A stretch of DNA of 23,310 nucleotides from Bacillus massilioanorexius (GTDB lineage: Bacteria > Bacillota > Bacilli > Bacillales > DSM-1321): NCBI RefSeq assembly GCF_902374955.1, contig NZ_CABKRX010000099.1, forward strand, positions 1 to 23,310. The letters are read 5' to 3'. The stretch's first letter is position 1. The number at the start of each line of letters is the position of its first letter. A model generated the notes under the pieces. It made no database searches. It saw only the letters and a list, made by a program, of their open reading frames with translations, and was not told where the DNA came from. The position numbers were made by a program, and so were the translations under genes. Shown in pieces: positions 1-6,612 of the stretch.

Positions 1-206
1 CAGCTGCAATGATGATGAGGGAAGTGATGTTTTTTGTTACAGCCGCAATGATGATGAGGGAAATGATGTTTTTTGCCACAAGCGCAATGATGATGAAAAT
101 GTTCTTTTTTATTGCTGCTGCTTTCGTGATGAGGGAAATCATGTTTTTTGTCATATCCACATCTACATCTCTCTTGTACATGGTGGGGATTAAAACTTGA
201 TTCCAT
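1..206 (-). CDS. His/Cys-rich tandem-repeat protein, partial (C-terminus beyond window)
   Basis: Read on the minus strand from an ATG at 206, with a near-perfect AAGGAGGTG ribosome binding site at 212-220. The frame stays open for 68 codons to the window edge. The protein starts MESSFNPHHVQERCRCGYDK and then carries a 13-residue unit of the form C-x-C-[GN]-KKHHFPHHH. Two near-identical units sit at residues 41-53 and 54-66, a diverged one at about 14-28, and a further one begins at the edge. The DNA repeats with a 39-bp period. There is no signal peptide or membrane segment. The density of His and Cys suggests metal binding, or cross-linking in a protein coat. Known Bacillus coat proteins such as CotD are also His-rich, but I see no family signature, so the coat role is inferred from composition and from the collagen-like gene nearby. 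The plus-strand frame over this region, rich in Met and Phe, is its shadow. Confidence 0.8.
   Translation of the reverse strand, partial: MESSFNPHHVQERCRCGYDKKHDFPHHESSSNKKEHFHHHCACGKKHHFPHHHCGCNKKHHFPHHHCS
7..84. repeat. 39-bp tandem repeat inside the His/Cys-rich gene
   Basis: Two complete 39-bp units, 7-45 and 46-84, differ at only a few positions. A third begins at 85 and soon diverges, and the array probably continues past the left edge. Each unit encodes one 13-residue His/Cys repeat on the minus strand. Copy number could vary between strains by slippage or recombination. Confidence 0.8.
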
Positions 207-222
207 TTTTTCACCTCCTTAG

Positions 223-256
223 TGTGATGTTCCATGATTATTCATGCCCTATCACA
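223..256 (-). promoter_or_regulatory. Leader hairpin just upstream of the His/Cys-rich gene
   Basis: Outer arms TGTGAT (223-228) and ATCACA (251-256) pair perfectly. Inside them CATGA (233-237) and TCATG (242-246) pair around a 4-base loop, with a 4x4 internal loop between the two stems. On the minus-strand transcript this hairpin lies directly before the ribosome binding site at 212-220. It may affect mRNA stability or translation, or be a protein-binding site in DNA. No function is known. Confidence 0.4.
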
Positions 257-290
257 AAGCTTTAAAAGCATAAAAATCATGTTATAGAAG

Positions 291-320
291 CAATATATGA
301 GACAACCTTTCAGGTGGTTT
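291..320 (-). promoter_or_regulatory. Possible SigK-type promoter for the His/Cys-rich gene
   Basis: On the minus strand an AC dinucleotide within AAACCACC is followed after 17 bases by CATATATTG (forward 291-299). The SigK consensus in Bacillus is AC-N17-CATAnnnTA, so the fit is good except for the last base. This would place expression in the mother cell late in sporulation. The motif is short and the evidence is weak. Confidence 0.3.
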
Positions 321-541
321 GGACAAACTTATTAATAATAAAGTTTAACTATGTTAATAGGAAAAAGGTGGGCATTATGAGGATTATGAAAAGTAATAGG
401 ATACTTTTCAATGAATTAAAAGCTTTGTAGAAATTTAGGAATATAGAGTCATTTCTATCATACCGATAGTTAATTTCTAAGCTGTATCCTCATCTCCAAT
501 AGTCCACATTAATCTTTTGAAGAATTGAGTTCTTTTTTCAT

Positions 542-570
542 CACCCTTTTTTTCAATAATCATAAATATA
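542..570 (+). promoter_or_regulatory. Possible SigK/SigE-type promoter for the beta-sandwich/collagen pair
   Basis: CACC at 542-545 is followed by CATAAATATA at 561-570, which is 16 bases after the AC. This resembles the mother-cell sporulation consensus AC-N17-CATAnnnTA, with spacing one base short. It lies about 90 bp before the first start codon. Only a weak motif match supports it, together with the spore-surface character of the second gene. Confidence 0.3.
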
Positions 571-661
571 ATAGAGACACTTGATTTTATGATTAATATG
601 TGAATAATGACTATTTTTTAATAGTTTACAAGTTCAATCATTACATGAAAGGAGAATGAAT

Positions 662-2701
662 ATGAAAGTAGGTCCGATAAATGTTTTTGATGGTTTTCCT
701 GTCTGGTATAAGGATGAGAATGGATTAAGACTACAATTAAATGTGGATCCGAATGATCCGTTTTCTGGAATAACACCAGCAGACTTACCTAATCCTGGAC
801 AACCAGTTTCTTTCCCGGATAATTATCCAAGCGAGGCTTTTTATTTTTCTGCTGACGCAGAAATGACAACGGGTACTGGTGAGAGAGCTAGACTTGTTTT
901 GGCATTGGAGGCTGCATTTGCTAATGAAATACCTAGAGCAGGAGATCAAATTGTGTTTGGACGTGTTCGAATTCGGGTGGCCGGATTACAGCCTAATGTG
1001 GAATATATCGTTACACATCCATATGGAGTAGATACTTTTGTTGCTGAGCCAGATGGACAAGGATTGGGCGAAATAAACTTCACAGAAGATATTCTTGCAT
1101 CAACTTGTGGGGATTTTGAACTTCCTCTAAGCAATCGTGTACACCCATTTTTACTATGGGATCCTAATGTGGCACCACTTGCCCCAGTGGGATATATTGG
1201 AGACCCAAATCAACTTCATCCTATAATTGGCAGTTTGTTTGTAGATCCTTTTGGAGAGCCTCAAAATATCTTTAGAATTGAAGGACCTGGAATTGGAATT
1301 GGATCACCAGATCGTTCTACTACTCCAGGTCTTGATCCTGATAACTGTATTGAAACTAGAAATTTTGCATTGTTAGGCAAAATCTCAACGATATCAGGTG
1401 TTGATGTTATAAGAACAACTTATACACAAAGCGATAATATTGGAGGCTTAATAGATGTTTTTGCTACATCAGATGTTACTCCACAAATTCTTGAGATAAG
1501 TGGGACAGGCATTAATCCTACGATTCTACAAGGTGAAAATGGTCTATATTTTGCTCGTGTTTCTTATACAGGAAGTACTCCACCTAGTACGATTACGGTT
1601 AAAAATAATAGTGATAACCCTGTAAGCATTAAAGAATCAGTACCAGTCGACTTTATAACAGCAACTGCAAACTATGATAATGATTCTAAAATTCTCACGG
1701 TTGAAGCAGTAACAAGCGATACAGTAAATTTTATAGTATTAACGGTAACAGATTTTGGAATTGGTAATCTACCAATTCCGGCTAATGGTATTCTGGCTAT
1801 AAATCTAACAAACGTACCAGCGAATGTTCAGATTCAATCGACAGCTGGAGGGAACACCATTATCCCAGTAACTGTAATAGGATCTCCTAATGGTCCAATT
1901 GCTGTAGTAGCTAACGCTGGCCAAGATCAAACGGTCCTTATTAATTCTACTGTTAACCTTAATGGAATGAATTCAACTGGAATTATTACAAGTTTCAAGT
2001 GGATTCAACTTGCTGGTACTCCGGTCACTCTAGCAAATGCAAATACAGCAACACCATCCTTTATAGCTCCTGCAACTGCAACAACACTAACATTTGAATT
2101 AACAGTACAAGGTGAAGGGGGACCATCTTCTGATACTGTCAATATAGAAGTGGTTGAGTCTGCACCAGCACCGATTGCTAACGCTGGTCCGAATCAAACC
2201 GTCACTCAAGGAACAGTAGTCACACTAAATGGTAGTGTAATAGGAGATGCAACAAGCTTCAGCTGGGAACAAGTTGCTGGACCGCCTGTTCAACTAACAA
2301 ATGCAGATACGCTCATCGCTACGTTTCCTTTCCCTAAACAATTAGCAACACTTGCATTTGCATTAACAGTTAGTGGCCCTGGAGGCACTTCGACGGATAT
2401 CACTGAAGTCTCAACGATTCCTGATAGTTTGACTGTTACTCGAGCTGAATTTAGAACAAGAGATACAGAATGGCGAATTTCTGGAACATCCGATGTGCCT
2501 GGCCCTGGAGTAGTCATCACAATTTTTATTGGTAACACACTTAATGGTACGGTCCTATCACAAGTAGAAGTAGATGCACTTGGGGTCTGGCAGTATCGGG
2601 TTGAACCATCAACCATCCAACCTGATGCAACAAGAGCCATCTCTATTCGATCTAGCTCTAGTGGAACACTTATTAATGTCCCAATCAATGTTCGTCAATA
2701 G
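662..2701 (+). CDS. Large beta-sandwich protein with two PKD-like domains, possible spore-surface protein
   Basis: 679 residues. I choose the ATG at 662 because GGAG (651-654) lies 7 bases before it; an ATG at 656 lies 1 base after the site. The N-terminal ~270 residues (start MKVGPINVFDGFPVWYKDEN) form a domain I cannot name. Two PKD/Ig-like repeats follow, starting at residues 417 (ANAGQDQTV) and 506 (ANAGPNQTV), each with a conserved W-x-Q-x-AG-x-PV-x-L strand 89 residues apart. The C-terminal ~90 residues look like another Ig-like beta-sandwich. There is no signal peptide, membrane segment or sorting motif, so Sec export is unlikely. With the collagen-like gene 43 bp downstream, a protein deposited on the spore from the mother cell is a reasonable inference. 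Other possibilities are a phage-like or adhesive structural protein. Confidence 0.85.
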   Translation: MKVGPINVFDGFPVWYKDENGLRLQLNVDPNDPFSGITPADLPNPGQPVSFPDNYPSEAFYFSADAEMTTGTGERARLVLALEAAFANEIPRAGDQIVFGRVRIRVAGLQPNVEYIVTHPYGVDTFVAEPDGQGLGEINFTEDILASTCGDFELPLSNRVHPFLLWDPNVAPLAPVGYIGDPNQLHPIIGSLFVDPFGEPQNIFRIEGPGIGIGSPDRSTTPGLDPDNCIETRNFALLGKISTISGVDVIRTTYTQSDNIGGLIDVFATSDVTPQILEISGTGINPTILQGENGLYFARVSYTGSTPPSTITVKNNSDNPVSIKESVPVDFITATANYDNDSKILTVEAVTSDTVNFIVLTVTDFGIGNLPIPANGILAINLTNVPANVQIQSTAGGNTIIPVTVIGSPNGPIAVVANAGQDQTVLINSTVNLNGMNSTGIITSFKWIQLAGTPVTLANANTATPSFIAPATATTLTFELTVQGEGGPSSDTVNIEVVESAPAPIANAGPNQTVTQGTVVTLNGSVIGDATSFSWEQVAGPPVQLTNADTLIATFPFPKQLATLAFALTVSGPGGTSTDITEVSTIPDSLTVTRAEFRTRDTEWRISGTSDVPGPGVVITIFIGNTLNGTVLSQVEVDALGVWQYRVEPSTIQPDATRAISIRSSSSGTLINVPINVRQ

Positions 2702-2744
2702 AAAGATGAATAAATAAATGATGTAATAGAAAGGAGAAATGAAT

Positions 2745-3254
2745 ATGGAACATTGTCCATATTGCTGTCAATACAATTGCTGCAGATGTGAACGTGGACC
2801 AAGAGGACCACAAGGACCCCCAGGTCCAAAAGGGGATAAAGGTGACCAAGGACCTGCTGGATTACCCGGAACGTTAAATTTAGCTCATGGTTTTGCATAC
2901 TCCACGGCAAAGAGTAATCAAAATGGGAATGTGAAATTTACAATCGCTGGTCCTTTACAAGATGTCGAGTTACATTCAGAAGGATTGGAAATCATAAAAG
3001 CTGGTGTTTATCAAATTAGTTATAATGTAGCAGTTGAATCATCTGCTGCAACAAGTAACCCGGCTAAGTTTCAAATTGTTATTAATGATACGATTATAGT
3101 AGCCTCATCCATGACTAAATCTACTACTACTGCAAATTTAAATTCAACTCAATTGTTTTCTTTATTAGAGGGAGATATCGTTAAACTTGTTGCTGAAATA
3201 CCCCAAGGTTCAAGCTATACTCTACCAACACTACAAGTTATTCAAGTTGGATAA
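2745..3254 (+). CDS. Short collagen-like protein with BclA-like C-terminal domain
   Basis: 169 residues. ATG 2745 is preferred over ATG 2739 because AAGGAG (2731-2736) is 8 bases before the former and 2 before the latter. The N-terminus is Cys-rich, with Cys at 4, 7, 8, 12, 13 and 15. Residues 18-42 are eight Gly-X-Y triplets, such as GPRGPQGPPGPK. The remaining ~125 residues resemble the TNF/C1q-like trimerising head of exosporium proteins such as BclA, with alternating beta strands and a terminal TLQVIQVG. BclA-type proteins are trimeric fibres on the outer spore surface. The collagen stretch is much shorter than in typical BclA, and I do not recognise an N-terminal exosporium-targeting motif; the Cys cluster may anchor it instead. 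Probably co-transcribed with the upstream gene. Confidence 0.85.
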   Translation: MEHCPYCCQYNCCRCERGPRGPQGPPGPKGDKGDQGPAGLPGTLNLAHGFAYSTAKSNQNGNVKFTIAGPLQDVELHSEGLEIIKAGVYQISYNVAVESSAATSNPAKFQIVINDTIIVASSMTKSTTTANLNSTQLFSLLEGDIVKLVAEIPQGSSYTLPTLQVIQVG

Positions 3255-3373
3255 AAGATTTATCATAGAATGAAAAAAGCATCCCATTGAAATAGATTGT
3301 ACTATCGATAAATGATAAATGTTATAGTGAAACTCCGTTCGATGCATGTATATAAGTATAAAGAGCTTGATTT

Positions 3374-3401
3374 AGAACTGACATTAGTTGGTTCTTTTTT
3401 T
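3374..3401 (+). terminator. Intrinsic terminator downstream of the collagen-like gene
   Basis: AGAACTGAC (3374-3382) pairs with GTTGGTTCT (3387-3395), including two G-U pairs, around an ATTA loop. A run of eight T follows. It lies 120 bp after the stop codon, so the transcript would carry a long 3' tail. Confidence 0.65.
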
Positions 3402-3450
3402 GGGAATTCTTGTTTGTTAATGGATGAGATTAAAGTATTTCTTTTTAGCT

Positions 3451-3477
3451 GTTTTCTAAAAAATTGTTGTTTTTAAA
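3451..3477 (-). repeat. Dispersed 27-nt repeat, copy 1
   Basis: Read on the minus strand, this AT-rich 27-mer starts TTTAAAAACAAC and ends TTTTAGAAAAC. It matches 14242-14268 on the plus strand at 25 of 27 positions. It lies 40 bp before the first GC-rich structured repeat and may mark an end of a larger repeated unit. Confidence 0.5.
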
Positions 3478-3517
3478 TATATTTGGTGAATAAACTTAGC
3501 AAAAAAAGTAAATTAGA

Positions 3518-3642
3518 GCGTAAGGTGCGAGACTCCTGCGGGAGCAGCGATACAGGTGAGACCCCACAGGCACTATATGCCGAGGAGGCTCACTATCCGC
3601 CCCGTGGAAAGCGAGCATCCTGGAGCGAAATGCAACTCAGCC
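3518..3642 (+). repeat. GC-rich structured repeat, copy A
   Basis: A GC-rich block in an AT-rich background. It contains GCGAGACTCCTGCGGGAGCA, then GTGAG (3556-3560) pairing with CTCAC (3589-3593), with an inner hairpin GGCA (3569-3572) and TGCC (3578-3581) around CTATA. CCGCCCCGTGGAAAGCG follows, then GCATCCTGGAGCG. A diverged relative is at 5295-5421. Repeats of this general kind are, from memory, common between genes in Bacillaceae. The Bacillaceae-1 RNA motif is one named candidate because of its UCCU-type loops, but I cannot confirm that match. It could act as a non-coding RNA or be a small non-autonomous mobile element. Confidence 0.65.
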
Positions 3643-3826
3643 TTCTTTTTTTCTATTACATATTTCGATAATGGTAGTAATATTTAGGGTTTATTGCTGT
3701 TTTTTTGTAAAAGAGCTCAAAAACAATAAGTTACTCTTATCAATAATCAAAAATACTACATTATTTATTAATCATTGCTTAACAAATAGAATGAATGTAC
3801 ATGCTGGCTAAATGGAGAGAAATATC

Positions 3827-4573
3827 ATGAAAATATTTGACTGCCATTTACACATTATAAATCCAAAATATCCGTTGATAGAAAATCAAGGATTTATACC
3901 GAAACCTTTTACCGTAGATGATTACAAAAATAGAATGAAAGATTTACAAGTTATTGGAGGAGCCGTTGTTTCAAGTTCTTTTCAAGAATTTGATCAGAAG
4001 TATTTAAGAAATGCCCTACAAACTCTAGGTAATCGTTTTGTTGGTGTAACTCAGTTACCTTATCATACATCAGATAATGAGATTTTGAAGTTACACACTC
4101 TTGGAGTAAGAGCCATTCGTTTTAATGTGAAGCGAGGCGGCTCTGAGGATATTTCTAAACTAGACTACTTGGCAAGAAAAGTGTATGAATTGGTTAAGTG
4201 GCATACAGAGCTGTATATCGATGCAAAATCCTTAACCGAGATTCGATCTATAATTGAGAAACTTCCTGCGGTGACTATAGATCATCTTGGACTATCAAGA
4301 GTAGGACTAGAAAATATGTTGTACTTAGTAAATCGAGGTTTAAGAGTAAAAGCAACAGGATTTGGTAGAATTGATTTTGATGCTGGTAAAGTGATGAGAC
4401 TGATTTATGAAATTAATCCGGATGCTCTCATGTTCGGTACAGATTTACCGTCTACAAGAGCAAATAGACCTTTTCAAGAAGCTGATATAGAACTAATTTT
4501 GGATACTTTTACTGAAAAAGAGTCTGAGAAGATTTTATATAAAAATGCACTTCATTGGTATAGAATAAATTGA
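3827..4573 (+). CDS. Amidohydrolase-2 family metal-dependent hydrolase
   Basis: 248 residues, a usual length for a compact Amidohydro_2 TIM barrel. ATG 3827 is chosen because TGGAGAG (3813-3819) lies 7 bases upstream; the frame extends back to 3812 but without a site. The metal-binding DCHLHI motif is at residues 5-10 (His7, His9), VTIDHLG supplies His153, and MFGTDLP supplies Asp206 near the C-terminus. The strand that often carries another ligand His reads YIDAK (Asp132), so metal coordination may differ from the classic set. The family includes 2-pyrone-4,6-dicarboxylate hydrolase-like lactonases and decarboxylases acting on cyclic or aromatic acids. The substrate cannot be told from sequence or neighbours. 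It is likely cytoplasmic. Confidence 0.85.
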   Translation: MKIFDCHLHIINPKYPLIENQGFIPKPFTVDDYKNRMKDLQVIGGAVVSSSFQEFDQKYLRNALQTLGNRFVGVTQLPYHTSDNEILKLHTLGVRAIRFNVKRGGSEDISKLDYLARKVYELVKWHTELYIDAKSLTEIRSIIEKLPAVTIDHLGLSRVGLENMLYLVNRGLRVKATGFGRIDFDAGKVMRLIYEINPDALMFGTDLPSTRANRPFQEADIELILDTFTEKESEKILYKNALHWYRIN

Positions 4574-4593
4574 AAAAGATTCGTAGATTAATC

Positions 4594-4620
4594 TGAAGGA
4601 AGCATGAAATCCTTCCTTCA
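4594..4620. other. Perfect 9-bp hairpin without a T-run
   Basis: TGAAGGAAG (4594-4602) pairs with CTTCCTTCA (4612-4620) around a 9-base loop, 20 bp after the amidohydrolase stop. No T-run follows on either strand, so it is a poor intrinsic terminator. It may stabilise the 3' end of the mRNA or separate the two genes. Confidence 0.45.
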
Positions 4621-4664
4621 AAAGGTATACTAAGAGTAAAGACTTGCTTTAGGGAGTGTATGAT

Positions 4665-5054
4665 ATGGAACATGGATTAAAAGAAATCATAAAAAAGTGT
4701 GATATGGCAATTAAGCAGGAAGATTTTGATACGCTCATGAATTATTATACGGATGATGCTATTTTAGTAGTTAAGCCTGGTATGATTGCTAGAGGGAAAG
4801 ATGAAATTAAAAAAGCATTGATCGCCATTGCAAAATATTTTAATAATAGTGTGGTACCAACACAGGGAGAGATGTTGATATTAGAAGCCGGGGATACTGC
4901 TTTAGTCATTTCGCAAACACTTCTTGAAGCTGATAAAAAAGACTTGGAATTTTCTATGGATCGAAAAGCGACTTATGTATTTAGGAAAAGTTCACAAGGT
5001 GATTGGCTATGTTCTATTGATAATTCATATGGAACGGATTTACTTAGTAAGTAA
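4665..5054 (+). CDS. NTF2-like (SnoaL/DUF4440-type) protein
   Basis: 129 residues, start MEHGLKEIIKKCDMAIKQED. ATG 4665 is chosen with GGGAG (4652-4656) 8 bases upstream; a GTG at 4656 overlaps that site. The pattern is typical of small cone-shaped NTF2-like folds: an N-terminal helix, then DFDTLMNYYTDDAILVVKPG, GKDEIKKAL and C-terminal beta strands with KATYVFRKSSQGDWLCSIDNSYG. Members include ketosteroid isomerase-like enzymes and many proteins of unknown role; the DUF4440/SnoaL-like group is often annotated as detoxification or polyketide-cyclase-like. No catalytic assignment is possible here. It follows the amidohydrolase by 91 bp, with a hairpin in between. Confidence 0.8.
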   Translation: MEHGLKEIIKKCDMAIKQEDFDTLMNYYTDDAILVVKPGMIARGKDEIKKALIAIAKYFNNSVVPTQGEMLILEAGDTALVISQTLLEADKKDLEFSMDRKATYVFRKSSQGDWLCSIDNSYGTDLLSK

Positions 5055-5103
5055 ATAAGTGACGAAAAATCATTTTAATAAAGATTGATTTCAGATTGTC
5101 GAC

Positions 5104-5149
5104 AAAAGGTATGGAGAGATTATTTTCTTCATATCTTTTATTTATTTTT
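5104..5149 (+). terminator. Intrinsic terminator after the NTF2-like gene
   Basis: AAAAGGTATG (5104-5113) pairs with CATATCTTTT (5130-5139) with one G-U pair, and the stem continues inward with GAGA and TTCT. The T-rich ATTTATTTTTG follows. It lies 50 bp after the stop codon, the expected place for a terminator. Confidence 0.6.
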
Positions 5150-5294
5150 GTGTATGTTAATAGCTAAAAAGTAATGAGTGCTCTGTATGGATTCATATTC
5201 CTAATCCTAAAATTTATTTAACTAATTAACACGATGAACGTATAGATAATACCTTATTTTAGGTATTCCACTATATAAAAGGAGACTTTTTCTA

Positions 5295-5421
5295 GTTGAT
5301 TGAAGCGGAGAGTGGCGACTCCTGCAGGAAAAGCGGGATAGACGAGACACTGGGCTGAGCGTAGCGAGGGAAGAGGCTCGGCCCCGCCCGTGGAAAACGT
5401 TTGCTCGCAGTGGATATCAAC
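5295..5421 (+). repeat. GC-rich structured repeat, copy B
   Basis: A diverged relative of the block at 3518-3642. It shares GCGACTCCTGC-GGA, AGCGGGATA, GAGAC, GAGGCTC and CCGCCCGTGGAAA in the same order. The stem that is GTGAG/CTCAC in copy A is here CGAG (5343-5346) with CTCG (5377-5380), so pairing is kept while bases changed. The block is bounded by GTTGAT (5295-5300) and ATCAAC (5416-5421). Conserved pairing suggests a structure acting as RNA or as a recognised DNA element. Confidence 0.6.
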
Positions 5422-5490
5422 AAGCTTAGCTACAGTTTGAAATCAATCTATTTAAAGAATCATTTATTTGACCTTTAAATTCTAAAAATA

Positions 5491-5519
5491 TTGAATTTTT
5501 TGTTCGATAAATATAGAAT
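5491..5519 (+). promoter_or_regulatory. SigA-type promoter of the regulator-MFS operon
   Basis: TTGAAT (5491-5496) and TAGAAT (5514-5519) are separated by exactly 17 bases, matching TTGACA/TATAAT at 4 and 5 of 6 positions. It lies 34 bp before the regulator start. It is probably also the site of autoregulation, but no clear palindrome overlaps it. Confidence 0.55.
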
Positions 5520-5552
5520 AATAATTGGAAGATAATAGAAGGGGGTGTATCT

Positions 5553-6596
5553 TTGGTAGTATTAAACCAGACAAGTAGAAAGAAAGAAACCTATCAGGTC
5601 GAGATTAAGTATTCAATTTTATGGGAGTGTGCACTTGGAATTGCCGCAATTACGAATACAACACTTCTAGATACATTAGAAAAACCTAGAAAGTATTGGA
5701 AAGAAATTAGAAAATCATTATCAACCGAATTGCTGAACGAGATAGCTTTTGTAGAGGAACATAATACTTGGAAATCATTGCTTCAGTTACTACATATTAA
5801 GGATTTCGCCGATTTACAAGAGTTTATAAGCTACATAAATGTTCTTCCTATAAATGACTTGAAATATCATAGTTTGCCGTTCATAGGTGATAAGTATCAG
5901 CTTGTTAGAGAAAAAGCTGCAAAGGGTTCAGAATCGGCTATAAATGAAATGAAAGAACATACTCATGATAATTCTTTTTTCCCTAGCTATATACAATTTA
6001 TAAGTGAAGTAGATGGGGAGACTTTGAAAGAACATCTGATAGCCGTTTTGTCAGGATGGTATCTAGAAGTGATTGAAAAAGATGAAGTATATCTGCAACA
6101 AATCTTACAGACAGATTGTGAAATGAAAAAGCGGATGAAGTTAAAATTGAAATCTGAAGATTTAGTGGAATGGTCAACTGGAGGCGTTGCTTATACACCA
6201 GAGCCTTCTGTTAATCATGTTTTATTAATTCCTCACTATATTTATCGTCCGTGGAACATTGAAGCGGATATGGAAGATACAAAAATATTTTATTATCCCA
6301 TTGCTAATGAAAGTATTTCTCCTTGTGATCGATATTTACCAGACAATTTCCTACTCCTTAAATATAAAGCTTTAGGAGATGAGGTACGATTAAAAATAGT
6401 GAAACTATTATATGAAGAAGAAAGGACGTTACAGGATATTACCAATCAAATAAACATTGGTAAATCAACTATACATCATCATCTGAAAATTTTGAGAGCA
6501 GCAAAATTAGTAGAAATCGTTGAATCAAAGTATTCACTTAAGAAGAAAGCTATTGAATTTTTACCAGAGGAAATGAATCATTTTTTAAGGAAGTAA
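5553..6596 (+). CDS. ArsR-type winged-helix regulator with long N-terminal domain
   Basis: 347 residues. The TTG start at 5553 follows GGGGG (5541-5545) by 7 bases. The last ~80 residues are an ArsR-like winged helix: ALGDEVRLKIVKLL, then TLQDITNQINIGKSTIHHHL as the helix-turn-helix, then LRAAKLVEIVESKYSL as the wing. The first ~265 residues resemble the DUF5937-type domain often fused to such regulators, where a ligand or protein is probably sensed. No ArsR metal-binding Cys motif is visible, so a small-molecule or stress signal is more likely than a metal. The MFS transporter start lies 16 bp downstream, so this protein is likely its local regulator, by analogy with other regulator-exporter pairs. 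Confidence 0.85.
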   Translation: MVVLNQTSRKKETYQVEIKYSILWECALGIAAITNTTLLDTLEKPRKYWKEIRKSLSTELLNEIAFVEEHNTWKSLLQLLHIKDFADLQEFISYINVLPINDLKYHSLPFIGDKYQLVREKAAKGSESAINEMKEHTHDNSFFPSYIQFISEVDGETLKEHLIAVLSGWYLEVIEKDEVYLQQILQTDCEMKKRMKLKLKSEDLVEWSTGGVAYTPEPSVNHVLLIPHYIYRPWNIEADMEDTKIFYYPIANESISPCDRYLPDNFLLLKYKALGDEVRLKIVKLLYEEERTLQDITNQINIGKSTIHHHLKILRAAKLVEIVESKYSLKKKAIEFLPEEMNHFLRK

Positions 6597-6612
6597 AGAA
6601 TAGGAAGTGGAT

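Larger units (their letters stand above)
207..661. other. Intergenic region between divergent spore-surface genes
   Basis: This 455-bp AT-rich spacer separates the minus-strand His/Cys-rich gene from the plus-strand beta-sandwich gene. It holds the leader hairpin, two candidate sporulation promoters and a 9-bp inverted repeat, CAAAGCTTT (256 region) and AAAGCTTTG (near 420-428). A 17-codon frame at 377-430 follows an AAAGGTGG site, but nothing else supports it as a gene. Confidence 0.5.
3255..3826. other. Intergenic region carrying a structured repeat
   Basis: This 570-bp stretch has no convincing gene. It contains the terminator at 3374-3401, the 27-nt repeat copy at 3451-3477 and the GC-rich structured repeat at 3518-3642. 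A 62-codon frame at 3483-3671 is a translation of the repeat and lacks a ribosome binding site. From 3650 to 3826 I see only AT-rich sequence and the ribosome binding site of the next gene. Confidence 0.6.
5082..5449. repeat. 18-nt long-range inverted repeat enclosing a structured repeat
   Basis: Left arm 5082-5099 (AGATTGATTTCAGATTGT) and right arm 5432-5449 (ACAGTTTGAAATCAATCT) are inverted copies. The outer 12 bases are perfect, and the other 6 contain two differences that would be G-U pairs in a plus-strand RNA. The arms enclose 332 bp holding a terminator and the GC-rich repeat copy B. They may be terminal repeats of a small element or arms of a long RNA stem. No target-site duplication was seen directly outside them. 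Confidence 0.5.
5055..5552. other. Intergenic region with nested repeats
   Basis: About 500 bp without a gene. In order it holds the left inverted-repeat arm, the terminator of the upstream gene, a plain AT-rich stretch, the GC-rich structured repeat, the right inverted-repeat arm, and the promoter and ribosome binding site of the ArsR-type regulator. Confidence 0.6.

Noticed and set aside
1..84. CRISPR-like array
   Set aside because: The 39-bp units are contiguous and coding, with no unique spacers.
9..200. Plus-strand 63-codon Met/Phe-rich frame
   Set aside because: No ribosome binding site; it is the antisense of a well-supported His/Cys repeat gene on the minus strand.
377..430. 17-codon frame after AAAGGTGG
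   Set aside because: The site and spacing are good, but the peptide is too short to judge and has no hairpin or downstream gene that would make it a leader peptide.
946..1134. Minus-strand frame inside the beta-sandwich gene
   Set aside because: Shadow of a long, clearly coding plus-strand gene; no ribosome binding site.
2290..2910. Minus-strand frames at the end of the beta-sandwich gene and over the collagen gene
   Set aside because: They lie opposite strong coding sequence and have no supporting start signals.
3483..3671. 62-codon frame over GC-rich repeat A
   Set aside because: It is a translation of a structured non-coding repeat; similar spurious frames arise wherever this repeat occurs.
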